Assembly: GCA_019828595.1 (NCBI GenBank)
Contig: JAHQRK010000018.1
Coordinates: 1-64,000, forward strand
Origin: Aphanomyces cochlioides
Lineage: Eukaryota > Oomycota > Saprolegniomycetes > Saprolegniales > Verrucalvaceae
Length of the DNA: 64,000 bases
Reading direction: 5' to 3'
Shown here: in pieces, positions 1 to 14,724 of the stretch
Layout: every line of letters starts with the position of its first letter
Numbering within the stretch: position 1 is the first letter of the stretch
Notes under the pieces: generated by a model
Told to the model about the DNA's origin: nothing
What the model saw: the letters and a program-made list of their open reading frames with translations, nothing else
The model's database searches: none
Program-made: the position numbers and the translations under genes

Positions 1-3000
1 CAAAAGCGGAGAAAAAGTGGCATCGAGATGCAGTTTGTGGGGTATGCTTGGGACTATCGCGTGTTGATTTGCGGACCAAGTTGGTGCTTGGTCGTCCACC
101 ACACGAGCATGACACCTTTCAAACATGCCAGACGTGGCGAGTGGGTATCTCGATGGGGTCGAGATGTGCATGTGGCACGTGGGTACCAAAAGTGGAGAAA
201 AAGTGGCATCGAGATGCATTTTGTGGGGTATGCTTGGGACTATCGCGTGTTGATTTCGGACCAAGTTGATGCTTGGTCGTCCACCACACGAGCATGACAC
301 CTTTCAAACATGCCAGACGTGGCGAGTGGGTATCTCGATGGGGTCGAGATGTGCATGTGGCACGTGGGTACCAAAAGTGGAGAAAAAGTGGCATCGAGAT
401 GCATTTTGTGGGGTATGCTTGGGACTATCGCGTGTTGATTTCGGACCAAGTTGATGCTTGGTCGTCCACCACACGAGCATGACACCTTTCAAACATGCCA
501 GACGTGGCGAGTGGGTATCTCGATGGGGTCGAGATGTGCATGTGGCACGTGGGTACCAAAAGCGGAGAAAAAGTGGCATCGAGATGCAGTTTGTGGGGTA
601 TGCTTGGGACTATCGCGTGTTGATTTCGGACCAAGTTGGTGCTTGGTCGTCCACCACACGAGCATGACACCTTTCAACCATGCCAGACGTGGCGAGTGGG
701 TATCTCGATGGGGTCGAGATGTGCATGTGGCACGTGGGTACCAAAAGCGGAGAAAAAGTGGCATCGAGATGCATTTTGTTGGGTATGCTTGGGACTATCG
801 CGTGTTGATTTCGGACCAAGTTGGTGCTTGGTCGTCCACCACACGAGCATGACACCTTTCAAACATGCCAGACGTGGCGAGTGGGTATCTCGATGGGGTC
901 GAGATGTGCATGTGGCACGTGGGTACCAAAAGTGGAGAAAAAGTGGCATCGAGATGCAGTTTGTGGGGTATGCTTGGGACTATCGCGTGTTGATTTCGGA
1001 CCAAGTTGATGCTTGGTCGTCCACCACACGAGCATGACACCTTTCAAACATGCCAGACGTGGCGAGTGGGTATCTCGATGGGGTCGAGATGTGCATGTGG
1101 CACGTGGGTACCAAAAGTGGAGAAAAAGTGGCATCGAGATGCATTTTGTGGGGTATGCTTGGGACTATCGCGTGTTGATTTCGGACCAAGTTGGTGCTTG
1201 GTCGTCCACCACACGAGCATGACACCTTTCAAACATGCCAGACGTGGCGAGTGGGTATCTCGATGGGGTCGAGATGTGCATGTGGCACGTGGGTACCAAA
1301 AGCGGAGAAAAAGTGGCATCGAGATGCAGTTTGTGGGGTATGCTTGGGACTCTCGCGTGTTGATTTCGGACCAAGTTGATGCTTGGTCGTCCACCACACG
1401 AGCATGACACCTTTCAAACATGCCAGACGTGGCGAGTGGGTATCTCGATGGGGTCGAGATGTGCATGTGGCACGTGGGTACCAAAAGTGGAGAAAAAGTG
1501 GCATCGAGATGCATTTTGTGGGGTATGCTTGGGACTCTCGCGTGTTGATTTCGGACCAAGTTGATGCTTGGTCGTCCACCACACGAGCATGACACCTTTC
1601 AAACATGCCAGACGTGGCGAGTGGGTATCTCGATGGGGTCGAGATGTGCATGTGGCACGTGGGTACCAAAAGTGGAGAAAAAGTGGCATCGAGATGCATT
1701 TTGTGGGGTATGCTTGGGACTCTCGCGTGTTGATTTCGGACCAAGTTGGTGCTTGGTCGTCCACCACACGAGCATGACACCTTTCAAACATGCCAGACGT
1801 GGCGAGTGGGTATCTCGATGGGGTCGAGATGTGCATGTGGCACGTGGGTACCAAAAGTGGAGAAAAAGTGGCATCGAGATGCATTTTGTGGGGTATGCTT
1901 GGGACTCTCGCGTGTTGATTTCGGACCAAGTTGATGCTTGGTCGTCCACCACACGAGCATGACACCTTTCAAACATGCCAGACGTGGCGAGTGGGTATCT
2001 CGATGGGGTCGAGATGTGCATGTGGCACGTGGGTACCAAAAGTGGAGAAAAAGTGGCATCGAGATGCAGTTTGTGGGGTATGCTTGGGACTATCGCGTGT
2101 TGATTTCGGACCAAGTTGGTGCTTGGTCGTCCACCACACGAGCATGACACCTTTCAAACATGCCAGACGTGGCGAGTGGGTATCTCGATGGGGTCGAGAT
2201 GTGCATGTGGCACGTGGGTACCAAAAGCGGAGAAAAAGTGGCATCGAGATGCAGTTTGTGGGGTATGCTTGGGACTCTCGCGTGTTGATTTCGGACCAAG
2301 TTGGTGCTTGGTCGTCCACCACACGAGCATGACACCTTTCAAACATGCCAGACGTGGCGAGTGGGTATCTCGATGGGGTCGAGATGTGCATGTGGCACGT
2401 GGGTACCAAAAGTGGAGGAAAAGTGGCATCGAGATGCATTTTGTGGGGTATGCTTGGGACTCTCGCGTGTTGATTTCGGACCAAGTTGATGCTTGGTCGT
2501 CCACCACACGAGCATGACACCTTTCAAACATGCCAGACGTGGCGAGTGGGTATCTCGATGGGGTCGAGATGTGCATGTGGCACGTGGGTACCAAAAGTGG
2601 AGAAAAAGTGGCATCGAGATGCATTTTGTGGGGTATGCTTGGGACTCTCGCGTGTTGATTTCGGACCAAGTTGATGCTTGGTCGTCCACCACACGAGCAT
2701 GACACCTTTCAAACATGCCAGACGTGGCGAGTGGGTATCTCGATGGGGTCGAGATGTGCATGTGGCACGTGGGTACCAAAAGTGGAGAAAAAGTGGCATC
2801 GAGATGCATTTTGTGGGGTATGCTTGGGACTCTCGCGTGTTGATTTCGGACCAAGTTGGTGCTTGGTCGTCCACCACACGAGCATGACACCTTTCAAACA
2901 TGCCAGACGTGGCGAGTGGGTATCTCGATGGGGTCGAGATGTGCATGTGGCACGTGGGTACCAAAAGTGGAGAAAAAGTGGCATCGAGATGCATTTTGTG

Positions 3001-5814
3001 GGGTATGCTTGGGACTCTCGCGTGTTGATTTCGGACCAAGTTGATGCTTGGTCGTCCACCACACGAGCATGACACCTTTCAAACATGCCAGACGTGGCGA
3101 GTGGGTATCTCGATGGGGTCGAGATATGCATGTGGCACGTGGGTACCAAAAGTGGAGAAAAAGTGGCATCGAGATGCAGTTTGTGGGGTATGCTTGGGAC
3201 TCTCGCGTGTTGATTTCGGACCAAGTTGATGCTTGGTCGTCCACCACACGAGCATGACACCTTTCAAACATGCCAGACGTGGCGAGTGGGTATCTCGATG
3301 GGGTCGAGATGTGCATGTGGCACGTGGGTACCAAAAGTGGAGAAAAAGTGGCATCGAGATGCATTTTGTGGGGTATGCTTGGGACTCTCGCGTGTTGATT
3401 TCGGACCAAGTTGGTGCTTGGTCGTCCACCACACGAGCATGACACCTTTCAAACATGCCAGACGTGGCGAGTGGGTATCTCGATGGGGTCGAGATGTGCA
3501 TGTGGCACGTGGGTACCAAAAGTGGAGAAAAAGTGGCATCGAGATGCATTTTGTGGGGTATGCTTGGGACTCTCGCGTGTTGATTTCGGACCAAGTTGAT
3601 GCTTGGTCGTCCACCACACGAGCATGACACCTTTCAAACATGCCAGACGTGGCGAGTGGGTATCTCGATGGGGTCGAGATGTGCATGTGGCACGTGGGTA
3701 CCAAAAGTGGAGAAAAAGTGGCATCGAGATGCATTTTGTGGGGTATGCTTGGGACTCTCGCGTGTTGATTTCGGACCAAGTTGATGCTTGGTCGTCCACC
3801 ACACGAGCATGACACCTTTCAAACATGCCAGACGTGGCGAGTGGGTATCTCGATGGGGTCGAGATGTGCATGTGGCACGTGGGTACCAAAAGTGGAGAAA
3901 AAGTGGCATCGAGATGCATTTTGTTGGGTATGCTTGGGACTATCGCGTGTTGATTTCGGACCAAGTTGATGCTTGGTCGTCCACCACACGAGCATGACAC
4001 CTTTCAAACATGCCAGACGTGGCGAGTGGGTATCTCGATGGGGTCGAGATGTGCATGTGGCACGTGGGTACCAAAAGCGGAGAAAAAGTGGCATCGAGAT
4101 GCAGTTTGTGGGGTATGCTTGGGACTCTCGCGTGTTGATTTCGGACCAAGTTGGTGCTTGGTCGTCCACCACACGAGCATGACACCTTTCAAACATGCCA
4201 GACGTGGCGAGTGGGTATCTCGATGGGGTCGAGATGTGCATGTGGCACGTGGGTACCAAAAGCGGAGAAAAAGTGGCATCGAGATGCATTTTGTGGGGTA
4301 TGCTTGGGACTCTCGCGTGTTGATTTCGGACCAAGTTGATGCTTGGTCGTCCACCACACGAGCATGACACCTTTCAAACATGCCAGACGTGGCGAGTGGG
4401 TATCTCGATGGGGTCGAGATGTGCATGTGGCACGTGGGTACCAAAAGTGGAGAAAAAGTGGCATCGAGATGCATTTTGTGGGGTATGCTTGGGACTCTCG
4501 CGTGTTGATTTCGGACCAAGTTGGTGCTTGGTCGTCCACCACACGAGCATGACACCTTTCAAACATGCCAGACGTGGCGAGTGGGTATCTCGATGGGGTC
4601 GAGATGTGCATGTGGCACGTGGGTACCAAAAGCGGTGAAAAAGTGGCATCGAGTGCAGTTTGTGGGGTATGCTTGGGACTCTCGCGTGTTGATTTCGGAC
4701 CAAGTTGGTGCTTGGTCGTCCACCACACGAGCATGACACCTTTCAAACATGCCAGACGTGGCGAGTGGGTATCTCGATGGGGTCGAGATGTGCATGTGGC
4801 ACGTGGGTACCAAAAGTGGAGAAAAAGTGGCATCGAGATGCATTTTGTGGGGTATGCTTGGGACTATCGCGTGTTGATTTCGGACCAAGTTGATGCTTGG
4901 TCGTCCACCACACGAGCATGACACCTTTCAAACATGCCAGACGTGGCGAGTGGGTATCTCGATGGGGTCGAGATATGCATGTGGCACGTGGGTACCAAAA
5001 GCGGAGAAAAAGTGGCATCGAGATGCATTTTGTGGGGTATGCTTGGGACTATCGCGTGTTGATTTCGGACCAAGTTGGTGCTTGGTCGTCCACCACACGA
5101 GCATGACACCTTTCAAACATGCCAGACGTGGCGAGTGGGTATCTCGATGGGGTCGAGATATGCATGTGGCACGTGGGTACCAAACGTGGAGAAAAAGTGG
5201 CATCGAGATGCATTTTGTGGGGTATGCTTGGGACTATCGCGTGTTGATTTCGGACCAAGTTGATGCTTGGTCGTCCACCACACGAGCATGACACCTTTCA
5301 AACATGCCAGACGTGGCGAGTGGGTATCTCGATGGGGTCGAGATGTGCATGTGGCACGTGGGTACCAAAAGTGGAGAAAAAGTGGCATCGAGATGCATTT
5401 TGTGGGGTATGCTTGGGACTCTCGCGTGTTGATTTCGGACCAAGTTGATGCTTGGTCGTCCACCACACGAGCATGACACCTTTCAAACATGCCAGACGTG
5501 GCGAGTGGGTATCTCGATGGGGTCGAGATGTGCATGTGGCACGTGGGTACCAAAAGTGGAGAAAAAGTGGCATCGAGATGCATTTTGTGGGGTATGCTTG
5601 GGACTCTCGCGTGTTGATTTCGGACCAAGTTGGTGCTTGGTCGTCCACCACACGAGCATGACACCTTTCAAACATGCCAGACGTGGCGAGTGGGTATCTC
5701 GATGGGGTCGAGATATGCATGTGGCACGTGGGTACCAAAAGTGGAGAAAAAGTGGCATCGAGATGCATTTTGTGGGGTATGCTTGGGACTCTCGCGTGTT
5801 GATTTCGGACCAAG

Positions 5815-8405
5815 TTGATGCTTGGTCGTCCACCACACGAGCATGACACCTTTCAAACATGCCAGACGTGGCGAGTGGGTATCTCGATGGGGTCGAGATG
5901 TGCATGTGGCACGTGGGTACCAAAAGCGGAGAAAAAGTGGCATCGAGATGCAGTTTGTGGGGTATGCTTGGGACTCTCGCGTGTTGATTTCGGACCAAGT
6001 TGGTGCTTGGTCGTCCACCACACGAGCATGACACCTTTCAAACATGCCAGACGTGGCGAGTGGGTATCTCGATGGGGTCGAGATATGCATGTGGCACGTG
6101 GGTACCAAAAGTGGAGAAAAAGTGGCATCGAGATGCATTTTGTGGGGTATGCTTGGGACTCTCGCGTGTTGATTTCGGACCAAGTTGATGCTTGGTCGTC
6201 CACCACACGAGCATGACACCTTTCAAACATGCCAGACGTGGCGAGTGGGTATCTCGATGGGGTCGAGATATGCATGTGGCACGTGGGTACCAAAAGTGGA
6301 GAAAAAGTGGCATCGAGATGCATTTTGTCGGGTATGCTTGGGACTATCGCGTGTTGATTTCGGACCAAGTTGATGCTTGGTCGTCCACCACACGAGCATG
6401 ACACCTTTCAAACATGCCAGACGTGGCGAGTGGGTATCTCGATGGGGTCGAGATGTGCATGTGGCACGTGGGTACCAAAAGCGGAGAAAAAGTGGCATCG
6501 AGATGCAGTTTGTGGGGTATGCTTGGGACTCTCGCGTGTTGATTTCGGACCAAGTTGGTGCTTGGTCGTCCACCACACGAGCATGACACCTTTCAAACAT
6601 GCCAGACGTGGCGAGTGGGTATCTCGATGGGGTCGAGATGTGCATGTGGCACGTGGGTACCAAAAGTGGAGAAAAAGTGGCATCGAGATGCATTTTGTGG
6701 GGTATGCTTGGGACTCTCGCGTGTTGATTTCGGACCAAGTTGATGCTTGGTCGTCCACCACACGAGCATGACACCTTTCAAACATGCCAGACGTGGCGAG
6801 TGGGTATCTCGATGGGGTCGAGATATGCATGTGGCACGTGGGTACCAAAAGTGGAGAAAAAGTGGCATCGAGATGCATTTTGTCGGGTATGCTTGGGACT
6901 ATCGCGTGTTGATTTCGGACCAAGTTGATGCTTGGTCGTCCACCACACGAGCATGACACCTTTCAAACATGCCAGACGTGGCGAGTGGGTATCTCGATGG
7001 GGTCGAGATGTGCATGTGGCACGTGGGTACCAAAAGTGGAGAAAAAGTGGCATCGAGATGCAGTTTGTGGGGTATGCTTGGGACTCTCGCGTGTTGATTT
7101 CGGACCAAGTTGGTGCTTGGTCGTCCACCACACGAGCATGACACCTTTCAAACATGCCAGACGTGGCGAGTGGGTATCTCGATGGGGTCGAGATATGCAT
7201 GTGGCACGTGGGTACCAAAAGTGGAGAAAAAGTGGCATCGAGATGCATTTTGTTGGGTATGATTGGGACTATCGCGTGTTGATTTCGGACCAAGTTGGTG
7301 CTTGGTCGTCCACCACACGAGCATGACACCTTTCAAACATGCCAGACGTGGCGAGTGGGTATCTCGATGGGGTCGAGATATGCATGTGGCACGTGGGTAC
7401 CAAAAGTGGAGAAAAAGTGGCATCGAGATGCATTTTGTCGGGTATGCTTGGGACTATCGCGTGTTGATTTCGGACCAAGTTGATGCTTGGTCGTCCACCA
7501 CACGAGCATGACACCTTTCAAACATGCCAGACGTGGCGAGTGGGTATCTCGATGGGGTCGAGATGTGCATGTGGCACGTGGGTACCAAAAGCGGAGAAAA
7601 AGTGGCATCGAGATGCAGTTTGTGGGGTATGCTTGGGACTCTCGCGTGTTGATTTCGGACCAAGTTGGTGCTTGGTCGTCCACCACACGAGCATGACACC
7701 TTTCAAACATGCCAGACGTGGCGAGTGGGTATCTCGATGGGGTCGAGATATGCATGTGGCACGTGGGTACCAAAAGTGGAGAAAAAGTGGCATCGAGATG
7801 CATTTTGTGGGGTATGCTTGGGACTCTCGCGTGTTGATTTCGGACCAAGTTGATGCTTGGTCGTCCACCACACGAGCATGACACCTTTCAAACATGCCAG
7901 ACGTGGCGAGTGGGTATCTCGATGGGGTCGAGATGTGCATGTGGCACGTGGGTACCAAAAGTGGAGAAAAAGTGGCATCGAGATGCATTTTGTGGGGTAT
8001 GCTTGGGACTATCGCGTGTTGATTTCGGACCAAGTTGATGCTTGGTCGTCCACCACACGAGCATGACACCTTTCAAACATGCCAGACGTGGCGAGTGGGT
8101 ATCTCGATGGGGTCGAGATGTGCATGTGGCACGTGGGTACCAAAAGTGGAGAAAAAGTGGCATCGAGATGCAGTTTGTGGGGTATGCTTGGGACTCTCGC
8201 GTGTTGATTTCGGACCAAGTTGGTGCTTGGTCGTCCACCACACGAGCATGACACCTTTCAAACATGCCAGACGTGGCGAGTGGGTATCTCGATGGGGTCG
8301 AGATGTGCATGTGGCACGTGGGTACCAAAAGTGGAGAAAAAGTGGCATCGAGATGCATTTTGTGGGGTATGCTTGGGACTATCGCGTGTTGATTTCGGAC
8401 CAAGT
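5815..8405. repeat. Higher-order block: 3-unit (555-bp) repeat within the satellite
   Basis: Units here cycle through three recognisable types. Type A has TTGATGC followed by GCAGTTTG; type B has TTGGTGC followed by GCATTTTG; type C has TTGATGC followed by GCATTTTG, often with TGTCGGG. Type A units begin at 5815, 6370, 6925, 7480 and 8035, exactly 555 bp apart. The AAAAGCGG marker is present in the A units at 5815, 6370 and 7480 but lost at 6925 and 8035. This is seen directly by comparing unit variants, and it implies that a three-unit segment was amplified after the units had diverged. Confidence 0.85.
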
Positions 8406-11400
8406 TGATGCTTGGTCGTCCACCACACGAGCATGACACCTTTCAAACATGCCAGACGTGGCGAGTGGGTATCTCGATGGGGTCGAGATGTGCATGTGGC
8501 ACGTGGGTACCAAAAGAGAAGAAAAAGTGGCATCGAGATGCAGTTTGTGGGGTATGCTTGGGACTCTCGCGTGTTGATTTCGGACCAAGTTGATGCTTGG
8601 TCGTCCACCACACGAGCATGACACCTTTCAAACATGCCAGACGTGGCGAGTGGGTATCTCGATGGGGTCGAGATGTGCATGTGGCACGTGGGTACCAAAA
8701 GTGGAGAAAAAGTGGCATCGAGATGCATTTTGTGGGGTATGATTGGGACTATCGCGTGTTGATTTCGGACCAAGTTGATGCTTGGTCGTCCACCACACGA
8801 GCATGACACCTTTCAAACATGCCAGACGTGGCGAGTGGGTATCTCGATGGGGTCAAGATGTGCATGTGGCACGTGGGTACCAAAAGTGGAGAAAAAGTGG
8901 CATCGAGATGCATTTTGTGGGGTATGCTTGGGACTCTCGCGTGTTGATTTCGGACCAAGTTGGTGCTTGGTCGTCCACCACACGAGCATGACACCTTTCA
9001 AACATGCCAGACGTGGCGAGTGGGTATCTCGATGGGGTCGAGATATGCATGTGGCACGTGGGTACCAAAAGTGGAGAAAAAGTGGCATCGAGATGCATTT
9101 TGTGGGGTATGCTTGGGACTCTCGCGTGTTGATTTCGGACCAAGTTGGTGCTTGGTCGTCCACCACACGAGCATGACACCTTTCAAACATGCCAGACGTG
9201 GCGAGTGGGTATCTCGATGGGGTCGAGATGTGCATGTGGCACGTGGGTACCAAAAGTGGAGAAAAAGTGGCATCGAGATGCAGTTTGTGGGGTATGCTTG
9301 GGACTATCGCGTGTTGATTTCGGACCAAGTTGATGCTTGGTCGTCCACCACACGAGCATGACACCTTTCAAACATGCCAGACGTGGCGAGTGGGTATCTC
9401 GATGGGGTCGAGATGTGCATGTGGCACGTGGGTACCAAAAGTGGAGAAAAAGTGGCATCGAGATGCAGTTTGTGGGGTATGCTTGGGACTCTCGCGTGTT
9501 GATTTCGGACCAAGTTGGTGCTTGGTCGTCCACCACACGAGCATGACACCTTTCAAACATGCCAGACGTGGCGAGTGGGTATCTCGATGGGGTCGAGATG
9601 TGCATGTGGCACGTGGGTACCAAAAGTGGAGAAAAAGTGGCATCGAGATGCATTTTGTTGGGTATGCTTGGGACTCTCGCGTGTTGATTTCGGACCAAGT
9701 TGGTGCTTGGTCGTCCACCACACGAGCATGACACCTTTCAAACATGCCAGACGTGGCGAGTGGGTATCTCGATGGGGTCGAGATGTGCATGTGGCACGTG
9801 GGTACCAAAAGTGGAGAAAAAGTGGCATCGGGATGCATTTTGTGGGGTATGCTTGGGACTATCGCGTGTTGATTTCGGACCAAGTTGATGCTTGGTCGTC
9901 CACCACACGAGCATGACACCTTTCAAACATGCCAGACGTGGCGAGTGGGTATCTCGATGGGGTCGAGATGTGCATGTGGCACGTGGGTACAAAAGTGGAG
10001 AAAAAGTGGCATCGAGATGCAGTTTGTGGGGTATGCTTGGGACTATCGCGTGTTGATTTCGGACCAAGTTGATGCTTGGTCGTCCACCACACGAGCATGA
10101 CACCTTTCAAACATGCCAGACGTGGCGAGTGGGTATCTCGATGGGGTCGAGATGTGCATGTGGCACGTGGGTACCAAAAGTGGAGAAAAAGTGGCATCGA
10201 GATGCAGTTTGTGGGGTATGCTTGGGACTATCGCGTGTTGATTTCGGACCAAGTTGATGCTTGGTCGTCCACCACACGAGCATGACACCTTTCAAACATG
10301 CCAGACGTGGCGAGTAGGTATCTCGATGGGGTCGAGATGTGCATGTGGCACGTGGGTACCAAAAGTGGAGAAAAAGTGGCATCGAGATGCATTTTGTGGG
10401 GTATGCTTGGGACTCTCGCGTGTTGATTTCGGACCAAGTTGGTGCTTGGTCGTCCACCACACGAGCATGACACCTTTCAAACATGCCAGACGTGGCGAGT
10501 GGGTATCTCGATGGGGTCGAGATGTGCATGTGGCACGTGGGTACCAAAAGTGGAGAAAAAGTGGCATCGAGATGCATTTTGTTGGGTATGCTTGGGACTC
10601 TCGCGTGTTGATTTCGGACCAAGTTGATGCTTGGTCGTCCACCACACGAGCATGACACCTTTCAAACATGCCAGACGTGGCGAGTGGGTGTCTCGATGGG
10701 GTCGAGATATGCATGTGGCACGTGGGTACAAAAGTGGAGAAAAAGTGGCATCGAGATGCAGTTTGTTGGGTATGCTTGGGACTATCGCGTGTTGATTTCG
10801 GACCAAGTTGGTGCTTGGTCGTCCACCACACGAGCATGACACCTTTCAAACATGCCAGACGTGGCGAGTGGGTGTCTCGATGGGGTCGAGATGTGCATGT
10901 GGCACGTGGGTACCAAAAGTGGAGAAAAAGTGGCATCGAGATGCAGTTTGTGGGGTATGCTTGGGACTCTCGCGTGTTGATTTCGGACCAAGTTGATGCT
11001 TGGTCGTCCACCACACGAGCATGACACCTTTCAAACATGCCAGACGTGGCGAGTGGGTATCTCGATGGGGTCGAGATATGCATGTGGCACGTGGGTACCA
11101 AAAGTGGAGAAAAAGTGGCATCGAGATGCAGTTTGTGGGGTATGCTTGGGACTCTCGCGTGTTGATTTCGGACCAAGTTGGTGCTTGGTCGTCCACCACA
11201 CGAGCATGACACCTTTCAAACATGCCAGACGTGGCGAGTGGGTATCTCGATGGGGTCGAGATATGCATGTGGCACGTGGGTACCAAAAGTGGAGAAAAAG
11301 TGGCATCGAGATGCAGTTTGTGGGGTATGCTTGGGACTCTCGCGTGTTGATTTCGGACCAAGTTGGTGCTTGGTCGTCCACCACACGAGCATGACACCTT

Positions 11401-12472
11401 TCAAACATGCCAGACGTGGCGAGTGGGTATCTCGATGGGGTCGAGATATGCATGTGGCACGTGGGTACCAAAAGTGGAGAAAAAGTGGCATCGAGATGCA
11501 GTTTGTGGGGTATGCTTGGGACTCTCGCGTGTTGATTTCGGACCAAGTTGATGCTTGGTCGTCCACCACACGAGCATGACACCTTTCAAACATGCCAGAC
11601 GTGGCGAGTGGGTGTCTCGATGGGGTCGAGATGTGCATGTGGCACGTGGGTACCAAAAGTGGAGAAAAAGTGGCATCGAGATGCATTTTGTGGGGTATGC
11701 TTGGGACTCTCGCGTGTTGATTTCGGACCAAGTTGGTGCTTGGTCGTCCACCACACGAGCATGACACCTTTCAAACATGCCAGACGTGGCGAGTGGGTAT
11801 CTCGATGGGGTCGAGATGTGCATGTGGCACGTGGGTACCAAAAGTGGAGAAAAAGTGGCATCGAGATGCAGTTTGTGGGGTATGCTTGGGACTCTCGCGT
11901 GTTGATTTCGGACCAAGTTGATGCTTGGTCGTCCACCACACGAGCATGACACCTTTCAAACATGCCAGACGTGGCGAGTGGGTGTCTCGATGGGGTCGAG
12001 ATGTGCATGTGGCACGTGGGTACCAAAAGTGGAGAAAAAGTGGCATCGAGATGCAGTTTGTGGGGTATGCTTGGGACTCTCGCGTGTTGATTTCGGACCA
12101 AGTTGATGCTTGGTCGTCCACCACACGAGCATGACACCTTTCAAACATGCCAGACGTGGCGAGTGGGTATCTCGATGGGGTCGAGATGTGCATGTGGCAC
12201 GTGGGTACCAAAAGTGGAGAAAAAGTGGCATCGAGATGCAGTTTGTTGGGTATGCTTGGGACTCTCGCGTGTTGATTTCGGACCAAGTTGGTGCTTGGTC
12301 GTCCACCACACGAGCATGACACCTTTCAAACATGCCAGACGTGGCGAGTGGGTGTCTCGATGGGGTCGAGATATGCATGTGGCACGTGGGTACCAAAAGT
12401 GGAGAAAAAGTGGCATCGAGATGCATTTTGTGGGGTATGATTGGGACTATCGCGTGTTGATTTCGGACCAAG

Positions 12473-14724
12473 TTGATGCTTGGTCGTCCACCACACGAGC
12501 ATGACACCTTTCAGACATGCCAGACGTGGCGAGTGGGTATCTCGATGGGGTCGAGATATGCATGTGGCACGTGGGTACCAAAAGTGGAGAAAAAGTGGCA
12601 TCGAGATGCAGTTTGTTGGGTATGCTTGGGACTCTCGCGTGTTGATTTCGGACCAAGTTGGTGCTTGGTCGTCCACCACACGAGCATGACACCTTTCAAA
12701 CATGCCAGACGTGGCGAGTGGGTGTCTCGATGGGGTCGAGATATGCATGTGGCACGTGGGTACCAAAAGTGGAGAAAAAGTGGCATCGAGATGCAGTTTG
12801 TTGGGTATGCTTGGGACTCTCGCGTGTTGATTTCGGACCAAGTTGGTGCTTGGTCGTCCACCACACGAGCATGACACCTTTCAAACATGCCAGACGTGGC
12901 GAGTGGGTATCTCGATGGGGTCGAGATGTGCATGTGGCACGTGGGTACCAAAAGTGGAGAAAAAGTGGCATCGAGATGCATTTTGTGGGGTATGATTGGG
13001 ACTATCGCGTGTTGATTTCGGACCAAGTTGATGCTTGGTCGTCCACCACACGAGCATGACACCTTTCAGACATGCCAGACGTGGCGAGTGGGTGTCTTGA
13101 TGGGGTCGAGATATGCATGTGGCACGTGGGTACCAAAAGTGGAGAAAAAGTGGCATCGAGATGCATTTTGTGGGGTATGCTTGGGACTCTCGCGTGTTGA
13201 TTTCGGACCAAGTTGGTGCTTGGTCGTCCACCACACGAGCATGACACCTTTCAAACATGCCAGACGTGGCGAGTGGGTATCTCGATGGGGTCGAGATGTG
13301 CATGTGGCACGTGGGTACCACAAGTGGAGAAAAAGTGGCATCGAGATGCATTTTGTCGGGTATGCTTGGGACTCTCGCGTGTTGATTTCGGACCAAGTTG
13401 GTGCTTGGTCGTCCACCACACGAGCATGACACCTTTCAAACATGCCAGACGTGGCGAGTGGGTATCTCGATGGGGTCGAGATGTGCATGTGGCACGTGGG
13501 TACCAAAAGTGGAGAAAAAGTGGCATCGAGATGCATTTTGTGGGGTATGATTGGGACTATCGCGTGTTGATTTCGGACCAAGTTGATGCTTGGTCGTCCA
13601 CCACACGAGCATGACACCTTTCAGACATGCCAGACGTGGCGAGTGGGTATCTCGATGGGGTCGAGATATGCATGTGGCACGTGGGTACCAAAAGTGGAGA
13701 AAAAGTGGCATCGAGATGCAGTTTGTTGGGTATGCTTGGGACTCTCGCGTGTTGATTTCGGACCAAGTTGGTGCTTGGTCGTCCACCACACGAGCATGAC
13801 ACCTTTCAAACATGCCAGACGTGGCGAGTGGGTATCTCGATGGGGTCGAGATATGCATGTGGCACGTGGGTACCAAAAGTGGAGAAAAAGTGGCATCGAG
13901 ATGCAGTTTGTTGGGTATGCTTGGGACTCTCGCGTGTTGATTTCGGACCAAGTTGGTGCTTGGTCGTCCACCACACGAGCATGACACCTTTCAAACATGC
14001 CAGACGTGGCGAGTGGGTATCTCGATGGGGTCGAGATATGCATGTGGCACGTGGGTACCAAAAGTGGAGAAAAAGTGGCATCGAGATGCATTTTGTGGGG
14101 TATGATTGGGACTATCGCGTGTTGATTTCGGACCAAGTTGATGCTTGGTCGTCCACCACACGAGCATGACACCTTTCAGACATGCCAGACGTGGCGAGTG
14201 GGTGTCTTGATGGGGTCGAGATATGCATGTGGCACGTGGGTACCAAAAGTGGAGAAAAAGTGGCATCGAGATGCATTTTGTCGGGTATGCTTGGGACTCT
14301 CGCGTGTTGATTTCGGACCAAGTTGGTGCTTGGTCGTCCACCACACGAGCATGACACCTTTCAAACATGCCAGACGTGGCGAGTGGGTATCTCGATGGGG
14401 TCGAGATGTGCATGTGGCACGTGGGTACCACAAGTGGAGAAAAAGTGGCATCGAGATGCATTTTGTCGGGTATGCTTGGGACTCTCGCGTGTTGATTTCG
14501 GACCAAGTTGGTGCTTGGTCGTCCATCACATGAGCATGACACCTTTCAAACATGCCAGACGTGGCGAGTGGGTGTCTCGATGGGGTCGAGATATGCATGT
14601 GGCACGTGGGTACCAAAAGTGGAGAAAAAGTGGCATCGAGATGCATTTTGTGGGGTATGATTGGGACTATCGCGTGTTGATTTCGGACCAAGTTGATGCT
14701 TGGTCGTCCACCACACGAGCATGA
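12473..14724. repeat. Second higher-order block: 555-bp and 1110-bp periods
   Basis: The rare ATGATTGG plus GACTATC plus TTGATGC combination ends at 12504, 13059, 13614, 14169 and 14724, exactly 555 bp (three units) each time. Two rarer markers, GTGTCTTGATG near 13095 and ACCACAAG near 13318, recur 1110 bp downstream near 14205 and 14428, so a six-unit segment was duplicated on top of the three-unit repeat. The nesting is visible directly in the sequence. Confidence 0.85.
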
